DNA from: a virus
Direction: 5' to 3' (one strand)
Virus record (IMG/VR): IMGVR_UViG_3300021226_000004
Coordinates: 1 to 22,979 of that record
Length of the DNA: 22,979 nt
Shown: positions 15,259 through 22,806 of the stretch, one piece after another
Layout of the letters: the number at the start of each line of letters is the position of its first letter
Position numbering within the stretch: the first letter of the stretch is position 1
Translations under genes and position numbers: made by a program
The notes under the pieces: model-generated
The model's input: only the letters and a program-made list of their open reading frames with translations
Databases searched by the model: none
Told to the model about the DNA's origin: nothing

Positions 15259-15489
15259 TCAGTCTGAATTACGTTTTGCTTCTTGCTTCGTTTTCTCTTC
15301 TCGGATTTTTGCCCACTTATCGTAGGCTCCGACGAAGGTTGGGTCAGTTCCATCAAGACTTATTCTCACTGGTGAGATAATTCTATTTGCAACGTCACCA
15401 CATTCACAGTTGATTACTGTTGTCTCATAATCAACAAAACCCTCTGTGAGATGTCCTGCACTACACTTAAAATCGTACATCCTACGCAT
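15259..15489 (-). CDS. FmdB-like zinc-ribbon protein (76 aa)
   Basis: The sequence MRRMYDFKCSAGHLTEGFVD carries C9 and H13, and C28-x-C30-G forms the second knuckle, so a zinc ribbon like the small FmdB-type proteins that many tailed phages carry near the head genes. ANRIISPVRISLDGTDP is the usual following segment, and the C-terminus is a charged helix. The ATG at 15489 overlaps the previous gene by 8 bases and has GGGAG 9 bases upstream. The Met at residue 4 (MYDFKC) matches the usual start of the family and is a possible alternative. The role is unknown. Confidence 0.75.
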   Translation of the reverse strand: MRRMYDFKCSAGHLTEGFVDYETTVINCECGDVANRIISPVRISLDGTDPTFVGAYDKWAKIREEKTKQEAKRNSD

Positions 15490-15739
15490 CCTGAGCTTCT
15501 CCCGAAGAGTCTTGAAACGATGCGTAAGTCTGTTCGGACACTTTTTTAAGGCTTAATAGCCACTGGAGAATGTCCAGTTGTCCTCGTTTTAAATGTAAAT
15601 CTTTCTCATCTTGGATAGCTAGAACATGGTTGATGCCTTCAAACATGGTTTGTGCGTCTTCCATTAAATCCTGCCACCCTTGAGTAGCCATCATGGAGAA
15701 TCGTTCTTCATAATAGCTTTGGAGTTCTTGTTTTGTCAT
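15482..15739 (-). CDS. Small helical head-module protein, unknown (85 aa)
   Basis: Mostly helical: a Gln/Tyr/Glu-rich start (TKQELQSYYEERFSMMATQG), a Trp (WQDLMEDAQTMFEGIN), then KRGQLDILQWLLSLKKVSEQ. It resembles small phage proteins encoded between portal and scaffold that I have seen without named function. It is the first gene below the second sigma70 promoter and has AAAGGATAAAGA before the ATG. It overlaps the zinc-ribbon gene by 8 bases. Confidence 0.6.
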   Translation of the reverse strand: MTKQELQSYYEERFSMMATQGWQDLMEDAQTMFEGINHVLAIQDEKDLHLKRGQLDILQWLLSLKKVSEQTYASFQDSSGEAQDA

Positions 15740-15761
15740 TCTTTATCCTTTTGGAGAATGT

Positions 15762-15781
15762 ATGTAAGTACTCACTTACAT
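15762..15781 (-). promoter_or_regulatory. Operator-like palindrome just below the promoter
   Basis: ATGTAAGT (15762-15769), ACTC, then ACTTACAT (15774-15781): perfect 8-base arms. Given the -10 at 15792-15797, it covers about +4 to +23 of the transcript, where a bound repressor would block elongation or an RNA hairpin would form. The half site ACTTACAT occurs again at 22734-22741 in the right control region. Confidence 0.6.
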
Positions 15782-15791
15782 TTATAGCCGT

Positions 15792-15820
15792 ATTGTACCA
15801 CAACTTTCTAAAAAAGTCAA
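15792..15820 (-). promoter_or_regulatory. Sigma70 promoter for the head genes
   Basis: Minus strand: -35 TTGACT (15815-15820, 5/6), 17-bp spacer (15798-15814), -10 TACAAT (15792-15797, 5/6), with TGTGG directly before it giving an extended -10. It lies in an 88-base gap between the collagen-like fibre gene and the small protein at 15739. It should give the host RNA polymerase an internal entry for the scaffold and capsid genes. Confidence 0.75.
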
Positions 15821-15827
15821 GCTATTT

Positions 15828-17993
15828 TTAATATGCTTCAAATATAATGATTCCGCCAGTGCCAGATGCAGCAGTAGCATTACCATGAGCACCACCGCCT
15901 CCAGCTCCAAAACCAGTGCCAGCTTGACCTGCCGTAGCCACCAATGCTAATGCTGGACCGCCTTGTCCAAATTGACAGCTTCCTCCAGCTCCTGAGAAGT
16001 TAGTAGTTACTGTAGTTCCTGAACCATAAGAATTACCACCTTTACCGCCAGCTATGTTAACATCACCTCCAGTAGCTGTGCCACCAGCAGGACCTGCAGT
16101 AAGAGAAGCTGCATATGCAGTACCAGCTCCGTTAGCGCCGGAACCAGCAGAAATAGTTGTAATGGTTAAAGTACCTGAAGATACTGTAGAAGCTGTACCT
16201 GAAGCTGTACCTACAGTATAAGTAAGTGTCTGACCTGTAGTTATTGATAACCATTTAATAGCTACTGCTCCTCCGCCGCCTCCAGTAGCTCTTTGGTTAG
16301 TAGCTGCTCCTCCATTACCACCGGGACCAACCACAGTAACTTTTACCCATTCTGCACTTGCAGGAGCTGTGTAAGTTTGTGCAGAACCTGTTGTAAAGAC
16401 TGAAGTTGCCTTTGCTAAAAAACTTGAAATATCCCCTGAACCTAATAATGAAAGTCCGTTAACAGTTTTAATACTTGTCCCACTAACTAAAGTATCTTGT
16501 TTACCATTAAATGTGGACCAGTCAGCAGAAGATAAAGCACCACGATTTGTGGCAGAAGCAGTTGGTACGTTTAATGTAATTACAGGAGTAGTAGTGCTAT
16601 TAGCAACAGTAGACGATAGGTCAGTACCTGTTGTTCCTAAAGTCAGTGCAGCAACGTTTGTAACAGTTCCAGAACCGCCTGTAATCGTAGACCAAGTACC
16701 ATCACCACGAAGGTATGTTGTAGAAGATGGAGTACCAGTTGCAGTGATTCCACCTACAGGTAAACTTGTACAGTTAGTAAGTGTTCCCGAAGATGGAGTA
16801 CCTAACGCACCGCCAGAAGTAATATAGCTTCCAGCAGGTTGTTTATTGTTAAATGTATTCCAATCAGTAGATGTTAGATAGCCATCTGTCGATGTAGATG
16901 CAGTACCTAACTTTGTTTTAATTGTAGCTGTAGTTTCATCACCAGTATTAGTTCCTGAAGCTGTACCAGTTCCTGTAGCATATGTCCCTGCAGGCTGTTT
17001 ACCATTAAAGGTATTCCAATCGGTACTAGATAGATAGCCGCTAGTAGATGTAGTCGCTTGAGAGATGCTGATAGTAGGAGTTGTAGTTCCTGTAGCTACA
17101 CTAATAACACCATTACCTGTTACGTTGGTAACTGTACCGACGTTACTTGTATATCCGTTAGGATTGGTAGAATTATAAGGTGTATAACCTAAAGCAGTAG
17201 TTACTTGACTAGATGTAATGGTTCCAGCATAAGTACCTGTAATATTAGCAGCGTTTCCACTGATATTACCTGATACTTTAGAACCAGCAATTGAAGTAAT
17301 CCAAGTGGGGTCTGCATAGCTACCAGTTAAAGAAACATAAGTAGTTGCTGCAGTAGAAGATAATAAATACCCTGCAGAAGCGTGATTACCCCAGCCGTAA
17401 GCGGTGTTCCAGTTGGAAGAGTTGTTTGTAGTGGTGTACCAGCTCGACGCTGCATACACAGGGTCTAATTCAGTGAAACCACCACTACTAATTGTAGCCC
17501 ACTGAGTGTTATAGTCCGTACCATCAATTTTAACTAACGCTTGTCCGGTTGTTCCGCCTGTGGGGACACCAACACCAGCAGGTCCAGTTGCTCCAGCAGG
17601 TCCTTGATTTCCGTTCATGCCACCGGGACCAGCAGGACCGACAACTTCACCTGCATCAATCTGACTTCCGTTAGATAAATCTAAAACTAACGACCCATCA
17701 AGAGCAACAGAAGCGCCAACAACAGAAATACCTGCTTTTCCGTCGTCTCCGTCTTTTCCAGCTTTTCCATCCTTACCATCACGACCATCTTTTCCGTCTT
17801 TTCCAGCAACTCCAGCGGGTCCTTGAGCGCCTTTGTCTCCTTTATCACCTTTAGCACCTTGCGGACCTATCAGTTTAGAGACAGTAGAGACCTGAGCATC
17901 AATTTCAGACAGTTTCTTGTCTAAAACAACACCCAACGTCTCTACTTTTGTCTCAACAGAGACATCAGCTAAGGTTATGTCGGTTAATTTCAT
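15828..17993 (-). CDS. Collagen-like, Gly-rich tail fibre / receptor-binding protein (721 aa)
   Basis: The N-terminus (1-42) is a helix with DKKLSEIDAQVSTVSKLIG. Residues 43-88 are 16 unbroken Gly-X-Y triplets, and a second shorter collagen-like run occurs at 119-140. The middle has repeated fibre motifs (SSWYTTTNNSSNWNTAYGWG, then STDWNTFNGKQ-type repeats three times). The C-terminus is a Gly-rich tip (GGGGGAVAIKWL, FGAGGGGAHGNATA) ending in hydrophobic GIIIFEAY, a common end of receptor-binding fibres. So: trimeric adhesin. It overlaps the portal stop as ATGA, unusual because fibres normally sit in the tail block. A SYADPTWITSIAGSK module at 222-236 is shared with the 306-residue fibre. Confidence 0.85.
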   Translation of the reverse strand: MKLTDITLADVSVETKVETLGVVLDKKLSEIDAQVSTVSKLIGPQGAKGDKGDKGAQGPAGVAGKDGKDGRDGKDGKAGKDGDDGKAGISVVGASVALDGSLVLDLSNGSQIDAGEVVGPAGPGGMNGNQGPAGATGPAGVGVPTGGTTGQALVKIDGTDYNTQWATISSGGFTELDPVYAASSWYTTTNNSSNWNTAYGWGNHASAGYLLSSTAATTYVSLTGSYADPTWITSIAGSKVSGNISGNAANITGTYAGTITSSQVTTALGYTPYNSTNPNGYTSNVGTVTNVTGNGVISVATGTTTPTISISQATTSTSGYLSSTDWNTFNGKQPAGTYATGTGTASGTNTGDETTATIKTKLGTASTSTDGYLTSTDWNTFNNKQPAGSYITSGGALGTPSSGTLTNCTSLPVGGITATGTPSSTTYLRGDGTWSTITGGSGTVTNVAALTLGTTGTDLSSTVANSTTTPVITLNVPTASATNRGALSSADWSTFNGKQDTLVSGTSIKTVNGLSLLGSGDISSFLAKATSVFTTGSAQTYTAPASAEWVKVTVVGPGGNGGAATNQRATGGGGGAVAIKWLSITTGQTLTYTVGTASGTASTVSSGTLTITTISAGSGANGAGTAYAASLTAGPAGGTATGGDVNIAGGKGGNSYGSGTTVTTNFSGAGGSCQFGQGGPALALVATAGQAGTGFGAGGGGAHGNATAASGTGGIIIFEAY

Positions 17994-20035
17994 TGATTAG
18001 AGGTAAACTGTGCTTTAAAATTGTTGTCTGCTGTATCTTTTTTCTTTTTTGCTTCTGTTTGAAGCTCAACAACCTTGAGATTTTGATTAATTTCTTTCTC
18101 TTTGAGCATCAATTCAGCAATTTTAACACGATTTTGGAAGTCTTTGGATTCGTTTTGACTATCTAAATTATTAGTTAATGAACCTACCATCTTTGCTTTT
18201 AACTCTTCAGGCAATAATTGAGTTTCAACCATTGTCTTTTGAGCTTCGGCAGAGTCACGCTGAGCTTTTGCTTGTAATGACGCAGTAGTTGCTTGTGCTT
18301 GTTGCATTTGCAACTGTGCAGCCATCTGAGCTTGTTGTTGCTGTTGTGGGTCTGGTTGACTCATCTTCTCTAAAGCAGCTTCCATTTCAGCACGATTAGA
18401 CAAACTAGAGTTTGCAATAATTCCTTTGAGGATAACAGGCAACACAGGCGTATTAGGTCCTAGTGTTTGTAATAAGCCAATAAGCTGTTGTTGTTCGTAT
18501 TCACGAGCCATGATACCCAATGTAGCGGTAGGGATGAACTTCATGTCTACAGAAGGATAACGCTCAGGGTCAAATTGCATATAACGAAAAGCTACCTTCT
18601 TAATCAACGGAACCATGAAGTCTTCTTGGAAGTTTGTCAAGGTACGTTTGTACTTCTTAATAATTCCAGCCATTGCCATTGACATACCAGCACCTGAAGC
18701 ATCACGAGAAGCCTGTGTTACAACACCTTGACTATCCAAAGTACCAGTTGCCATCAAGAGCATACGCTCAAACTCTTTAGAGGTATTAAAGCTCTCAGGA
18801 GATGTTTGACCAAACTTGAATGGGAATAGAATTTCAGCAGGATTGCCATTGGTAAGAATTGCTTTACCGGGTTTAACTTCAAACTTAGCACCACGAGGTA
18901 AACGAGTAGCGTCCATAGCAATCATCGGAGCTGTAGTCAATGCCAAGCTATCTAGGTGGCTACGAAGCTGTGCATCGATAGCCTTTTGCATATTGTAGGC
19001 TTTTTCTACTGTACCACGACCCCAGAAACGACCCGGAACTGTGTCATCCTGATAAGCCACTACAGGTCGGTCTTTCATCATGTAAGGAGACTTCTCTGCC
19101 TTGAGCAATAGACCATCATTACCAATGACCACAATAGCTTCTACGAGGTCGCTGTAGGTGTCAGCGGTACTGTCTTCAGGGAATAGGTCAACTACTTCTG
19201 AATCTTCGTTCTCAAGCTGTTCTATGTACTCTCTAGGGACTAATCCGTAGTAAGTGAGAATCTTTACTTTGTCGTCTTGGAATTGGATAACTTCTTGGGT
19301 TACTTCTAAGTCGTCATCATTACCAGCAGGTCCAATGTCTACCTTACGATAGATACCTTTTTCCATGTTCTCCACAACTTGGTGGATAGACACAAACTTC
19401 TCAATAGCGCAACCCATCGCATCATCAATGGATGTAGCGTTAGGGTCAATCAAGAAGTTCTTAGGATTTACTGGAATGGTTGGAACACAGAAGTATTCTC
19501 TTTCTCTCACTCCGTAAGCAGCCTGAGTAGAACCCGGAACTGGCATTGTTGCTGGGATATATTCTTTTTTCTTCTTAACCAGAATCTCGCCGATACCAGT
19601 GCCATAAATCTCAGCCATCAGTTCAATCTGGTCAACTGCTTTACGAATCTTCTCTTTTTCTAAATCTTCACGCAAGAGATTACGCATTGCTTCGACATCC
19701 ATTGGATTGCCGTTCATGTCCTTAACATCGTCTTCAATGTCAAAGAACTCGCCATTACCAAAAATAGCTTCCATGATTTCAGCGTGACGAGTCTCAACAG
19801 CTTGCTGCGTAGCAGGGCTGATTAAACGACTACGCTCTGAATCACGAGTCTTGTCTTCAGAAGCCCAGATGCCACGGAAGATACGCTCGTATTCTAACCA
19901 GTCTTCTAAATAGTTCTGGTCACGATAATCTCTCCAGCGGTCAGTGTGGGAGATAACAAAAGAAACCAGTTCTTTATCAGACTCAGTAGGTTCTTCCCAC
20001 TTTGCGCCTTCGTTATTGTCTTGCATCTTAGCCAT
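17990..20035 (-). CDS. Portal protein (681 aa)
   Basis: Forms the dodecameric ring through which DNA enters and leaves the head. The N-terminus (DRWRDYRDQNYLEDWLEYER, IFRGIWASEDKTRDSERSRL) is characteristic of podovirus-type portals. Later parts include an acidic beta section, DRPVVAYQDDTVPGRFWGRG, a long helix (EKAYNMQKAIDAQLRSHLDS) with LTTAPMIAMDATRL, and a Gln-rich coil at the end (MSQPDPQQQQQAQMAAQLQM). The size is between T7 gp8 and P22 gp1. The start ATG is 9 bases below the previous stop, and the gene ends in an ATGA overlap with the fibre gene. No other phage portal class is a better fit. Confidence 0.88.
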   Translation of the reverse strand: MAKMQDNNEGAKWEEPTESDKELVSFVISHTDRWRDYRDQNYLEDWLEYERIFRGIWASEDKTRDSERSRLISPATQQAVETRHAEIMEAIFGNGEFFDIEDDVKDMNGNPMDVEAMRNLLREDLEKEKIRKAVDQIELMAEIYGTGIGEILVKKKKEYIPATMPVPGSTQAAYGVREREYFCVPTIPVNPKNFLIDPNATSIDDAMGCAIEKFVSIHQVVENMEKGIYRKVDIGPAGNDDDLEVTQEVIQFQDDKVKILTYYGLVPREYIEQLENEDSEVVDLFPEDSTADTYSDLVEAIVVIGNDGLLLKAEKSPYMMKDRPVVAYQDDTVPGRFWGRGTVEKAYNMQKAIDAQLRSHLDSLALTTAPMIAMDATRLPRGAKFEVKPGKAILTNGNPAEILFPFKFGQTSPESFNTSKEFERMLLMATGTLDSQGVVTQASRDASGAGMSMAMAGIIKKYKRTLTNFQEDFMVPLIKKVAFRYMQFDPERYPSVDMKFIPTATLGIMAREYEQQQLIGLLQTLGPNTPVLPVILKGIIANSSLSNRAEMEAALEKMSQPDPQQQQQAQMAAQLQMQQAQATTASLQAKAQRDSAEAQKTMVETQLLPEELKAKMVGSLTNNLDSQNESKDFQNRVKIAELMLKEKEINQNLKVVELQTEAKKKKDTADNNFKAQFTSNQ

Positions 20036-20043
20036 TGTATTCC

Positions 20044-20514
20044 TTAGTCTTCGGTGGAGTCTTTAAACGGATTTTCATACTCATCGTTTTGTTGCATTGC
20101 TTTCATACGTTCATCGTCGATTGGACCACCCATCTCTTGCTCGTCACACGTACGAACAGGTGAGCAGGTTATATCGAACTTAGTACAGTAAGCAACGGGG
20201 TGTGATTCAATATCAGCCCATTTAGGTTTGAGAGGAAGCTGTGAAGCCTTGAGTTCGTAAGCTGGACCATTTGCGATACAGTCTTCGATTTGAGTTGTAT
20301 TAACATAATGTTCACAGTTTGCACAGAGTCGTCCACGAGCATCTCCTTCAGAGCAACCCCAACGTAGTGCCTTAGTCCTCCAGAACTCTTCGTTCGGCTG
20401 TCTTGGGTCTGCAGGACCTAAACCATGAAACTCAATGGTGGTTAAATGGTTCTTTACATTCAGTTTATTGTTCTGAAGTGGTAAAGGGCAATTATCTAGT
20501 AAAGACATATCCAT
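20044..20514 (-). CDS. Cys-rich protein between terminase and portal, unknown (156 aa)
   Basis: Nine Cys residues are spread over the sequence: WGCSEGDARGRLCANCEHYV, EDCIANG, AYCTKFDITCSPVRTCDEQE. The CxxC pair and later C-x-x-x-x-x-C-x-x-x-x-x-C spacing suggest a bound metal (zinc or iron-sulphur). Acidic and Pro-rich ends (ENPFKDSTED) flank it. It lies between large terminase and portal with 1- and 8-base gaps. I have no confident family name; it resembles small Cys-rich phage proteins annotated as iron-sulphur. A packaging or assembly role is only a guess from location. Confidence 0.65.
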   Translation of the reverse strand: MDMSLLDNCPLPLQNNKLNVKNHLTTIEFHGLGPADPRQPNEEFWRTKALRWGCSEGDARGRLCANCEHYVNTTQIEDCIANGPAYELKASQLPLKPKWADIESHPVAYCTKFDITCSPVRTCDEQEMGGPIDDERMKAMQQNDEYENPFKDSTED

Positions 20515-20515
20515 A

Positions 20516-21769
20516 TTAGTATCCCGAGATTACATCAAGTGCTGACCAATCATCATCAGCGTCATCAAACATTGGTGTAGTAATTGCTATCTGCTCGATA
20601 TAAGACAAAGCATCCACTGTGTCATCATGCACTCCAGCAGTGGGGAACATCAGCAACTCATCAACCAACACATCAAAGTCACCTTCAGCATTAAGGGTAA
20701 TCCTGCCATGCTCGAAAGGACCTTGCAAAGCCCAAACCACTCTATCTTGTTTCTTACGATTACCATGAGTCAAGTCGTGGATATGAGCGTAACAGTTATG
20801 CCTACGCATCGCTTCAGACAAAGGACCCATCACCGCTTGTTTAGCGATTCCTCGCTCAATTCCAACTGCTAGTGGTCGATAGTGCTCAATATTCTTAAGA
20901 ATCCTCAGAGCAGTCTCTTCGGTAGTCCAACGACCTAATTCAATCTTATCGACAAACCAAGCACCATCATCAGTGACTTTAACACAGGCAATAGCGGATT
21001 TGTCTAAACGCTTATTACTATTCTTCTTACCAATCTCTTCAAAGCCTGATAAGTCAACTGCCATGTACCAACTGCCATGGTCTGGTTCTTCACCAAACTT
21101 AATCCACTCTTCTTTAAACAAACCTGAACCAGCGTTGTTAAAGGAAGACATATATTCCTGATTAAAAGCAAAGGAGCTTAGTGTCCTCTTAGCAGCTTCA
21201 ATCTCTTTAGGGTCAATCGTTTCATTATCTGCTGTGGTAAAGTGCCAAGACTTCCAATCCTCATCAGTTCCGTCTTGACCTAGCTTAAACCACTCATAGA
21301 AGTGATTACGACCTGAAGGAGTAGAAATAAACATTGCTCTACCTTTTTTATCTGACAACGCAGCACGAAGTACTCGTTCCCAAATCTCAGGTTTAATAAA
21401 AGCCACCTCGTCCATTACCAGATATGTCAAAGACACACCACGCAAAGAATCTTGGTTATCAGCACCTCTGACTAATATCTTACGACCATTAATCAGAGTA
21501 ATTTCTAAGTTGTTAATGTGAGCAGACTTAATAATCGGTCTACCTAAATCCATTAACAAATCCCACATAATGGTTCTAGCTTGTCCCAATGTTGGTGCAA
21601 CATACATTACACTAGAACCTTCAGGACAATTAATACCTTCAATCAACAAAGTGACTGCAGATAATCTGGATTTACCACAACGACGACCAGCAGCAATGAC
21701 TTTAAACCTTGTAGGGTCTTTAAATACTTCTTTTTGCCAATTCAATAGGCTAAAGTTCAGTTCAGCCAT
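20516..21769 (-). CDS. terL: Large terminase subunit (417 aa)
   Basis: The DNA-packaging motor. ATPase: Walker A AGRRCGKS (27-34), Walker B YLVMDE (116-121) with the catalytic Glu, and coupling motif STP (149-151). Nuclease domain: WYMAVDLSG with Asp239, GIERG around 303, and HDDTVDAL (381-388) as the C-terminal acidic metal ligands. Its length is on the short side of normal and it appears complete and intact. The ATG overlaps the preceding small terminase stop by one base (TAATG). Confidence 0.95.
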   Translation of the reverse strand: MAELNFSLLNWQKEVFKDPTRFKVIAAGRRCGKSRLSAVTLLIEGINCPEGSSVMYVAPTLGQARTIMWDLLMDLGRPIIKSAHINNLEITLINGRKILVRGADNQDSLRGVSLTYLVMDEVAFIKPEIWERVLRAALSDKKGRAMFISTPSGRNHFYEWFKLGQDGTDEDWKSWHFTTADNETIDPKEIEAAKRTLSSFAFNQEYMSSFNNAGSGLFKEEWIKFGEEPDHGSWYMAVDLSGFEEIGKKNSNKRLDKSAIACVKVTDDGAWFVDKIELGRWTTEETALRILKNIEHYRPLAVGIERGIAKQAVMGPLSEAMRRHNCYAHIHDLTHGNRKKQDRVVWALQGPFEHGRITLNAEGDFDVLVDELLMFPTAGVHDDTVDALSYIEQIAITTPMFDDADDDWSALDVISGY

Positions 21770-22221
21770 TATTCAATATTCACATCAGTAATATCGTTGT
21801 CAATGACCTCTGCAGCTTCTACAGTGGGACTATTGATACCAGTAATGTTAATACTAATCTGAGGAACTCCACCACCAGTCTTGGCTTCAAAGCTAGACAA
21901 AGGTAATAACCTCTCACCGCAGAACTTGAGCATCGCTCCTTGAGCAGGGTGTCCATCTTCTAAGGCAGTCTGAATAATCTTAGTGATTACGCTATCACCT
22001 GCAGTGGCTAGTAGTCTAGCTTTAAACTCTGCAATTCTAGCGCCATCGCCACTGCCGGGAGGTCTCCCAATCAATCCGGGCTTCTTCTTCTTTTCAATAT
22101 CCGACTTCTTTGGACGACCTAACTTTGGTTTACCATTAACCACTTCACGTCGTTTAATCTTTGGACGTTGCTTTTTTTCAGCAACGACTACCACTTCGTT
22201 AGAAGACACATCATCATCCAC
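21769..22221 (-). CDS. Small terminase-like DNA-binding protein (150 aa), GTG start
   Basis: The N-terminal part is highly basic, with two AT-hook-like GRP cores (KLGRPKKSD and GLIGRPPGSG, about 33-57). A helical section (AEFKARLLATAGDSVITKII, then MLKFCGERLLPLSS) and an acidic beta-like tail follow. Location immediately before large terminase, and the ...LERALP-like helix end, suit a small terminase that recognises the packaging site. The start is GTG at 22221, with AAAGGA about 8 bases upstream; the overlapping ATGATGATG is in another frame. The alternative is an unrelated DNA-binding regulator. Confidence 0.65.
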   Translation of the reverse strand: MDDDVSSNEVVVVAEKKQRPKIKRREVVNGKPKLGRPKKSDIEKKKKPGLIGRPPGSGDGARIAEFKARLLATAGDSVITKIIQTALEDGHPAQGAMLKFCGERLLPLSSFEAKTGGGVPQISINITGINSPTVEAAEVIDNDITDVNIE

Positions 22222-22442
22222 AGTCTTTTATCCTTTTAGGAAGACAAACATTAAATTTTTTCAAAGCCCTACTAATACTATAGAGTGCTGTCGGGTTCAC
22301 AGGGACTGAATTGCGCTATTAGCTAAGAGGGGAACTAACTATCGTTTATCGTTCCCCATGCTACAGTATTCTATAACTTGTCGTCCCGAAGGGGACTGTC
22401 CCGATTCCTTTATAGTGTGCTGTCGTTTGAACTTGTAAGGCG
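22222..22442 (-). promoter_or_regulatory. Structured leader of the packaging operon
   Basis: About 215 nt of untranslated RNA between the promoter and the GTG. It holds a 7-bp stem (GGGGAAC 22329-22335 with GTTCCCC 22351-22357, 15-base loop), a 5-bp hairpin (GTCCC 22383-22387, GGGAC 22392-22396, CUUC loop on the RNA) and two near-identical 15-mers, TATAGAGTGCTGTCG (22279-22293) and TATAGTGTGCTGTCG (22411-22425). No gene longer than a few codons is present. A regulatory leader is the simplest reading. Confidence 0.5.
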
Positions 22443-22471
22443 ATTTTAGCATACTTTCGTGATTTTGTCAA
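22443..22471 (-). promoter_or_regulatory. Strong sigma70 promoter for the late operon
   Basis: Minus strand: -35 TTGACA (22466-22471, 6/6), 17-bp spacer (22449-22465), -10 TAAAAT (22443-22448, 5/6), with TATGC before the -10 giving an extended element. It is placed before terminase, the first gene of the block, and is the best promoter in the window, so host RNA polymerase can start the late genes here. Confidence 0.85.
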
Positions 22472-22749
22472 GCATTATTTTTATATCGTTGTTTACAGTG
22501 TGTCTAAGAGGGTCTACGACAGTGCAGAACAGCGGGGCTATGACAGCTATACAGTGCTCCGCAGACCTGCTACGCAGTGAGCAGTTTCCACTGGTTAAGA
22601 ACTATTCTTCTTTTCTCTAATAATATCATAGACTTAGAGAGATGTCTTCATTATTCTTTTTTGTATACTTTAGAGGCTCCGCCATTATAAATAACATTAG
22701 TCTACCCCATCCCCCCTATGTTAGTTAGCACTTACTTACATCAATGATG
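22472..22749. other. Non-coding AT-rich stretch with one GC-rich structured island
   Basis: No supported gene. It contains a minus-strand 23-codon reading frame (22626-22697) with a G-rich upstream stretch; I do not call it. The island at 22511-22584 has an 8-bp imperfect stem (GGTCTACG 22511-22518 with CGCAGACC 22560-22567, one G-U in RNA) and a second 5-bp hairpin (22567-22584). Confidence 0.5.
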
Positions 22750-22806
22750 ACTATATTGTCACGTTAGAGGGTAGTTTCTTTGAAGTAGCGTTGTTTCTAT
22801 ACCACA
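22750..22806. repeat. 57-bp direct repeat, copy 1
   Basis: Begins ACTATATTGTCACGTTAGAG and ends in CTATACCACA. Differs from the second copy at two positions only (near 22786-22788). Contains dyad site 1 at its right end. Confidence 0.9.

Noticed and set aside
22383-22396. GTCCC/GGGAC hairpin in the leader as an intrinsic terminator
   Set aside because: No U-run follows on the minus-strand RNA, and the stem is only five pairs.
22626-22697. 23-codon minus-strand frame with G-rich upstream sequence
   Set aside because: Too short, with no recognised pattern and no way to test conservation.
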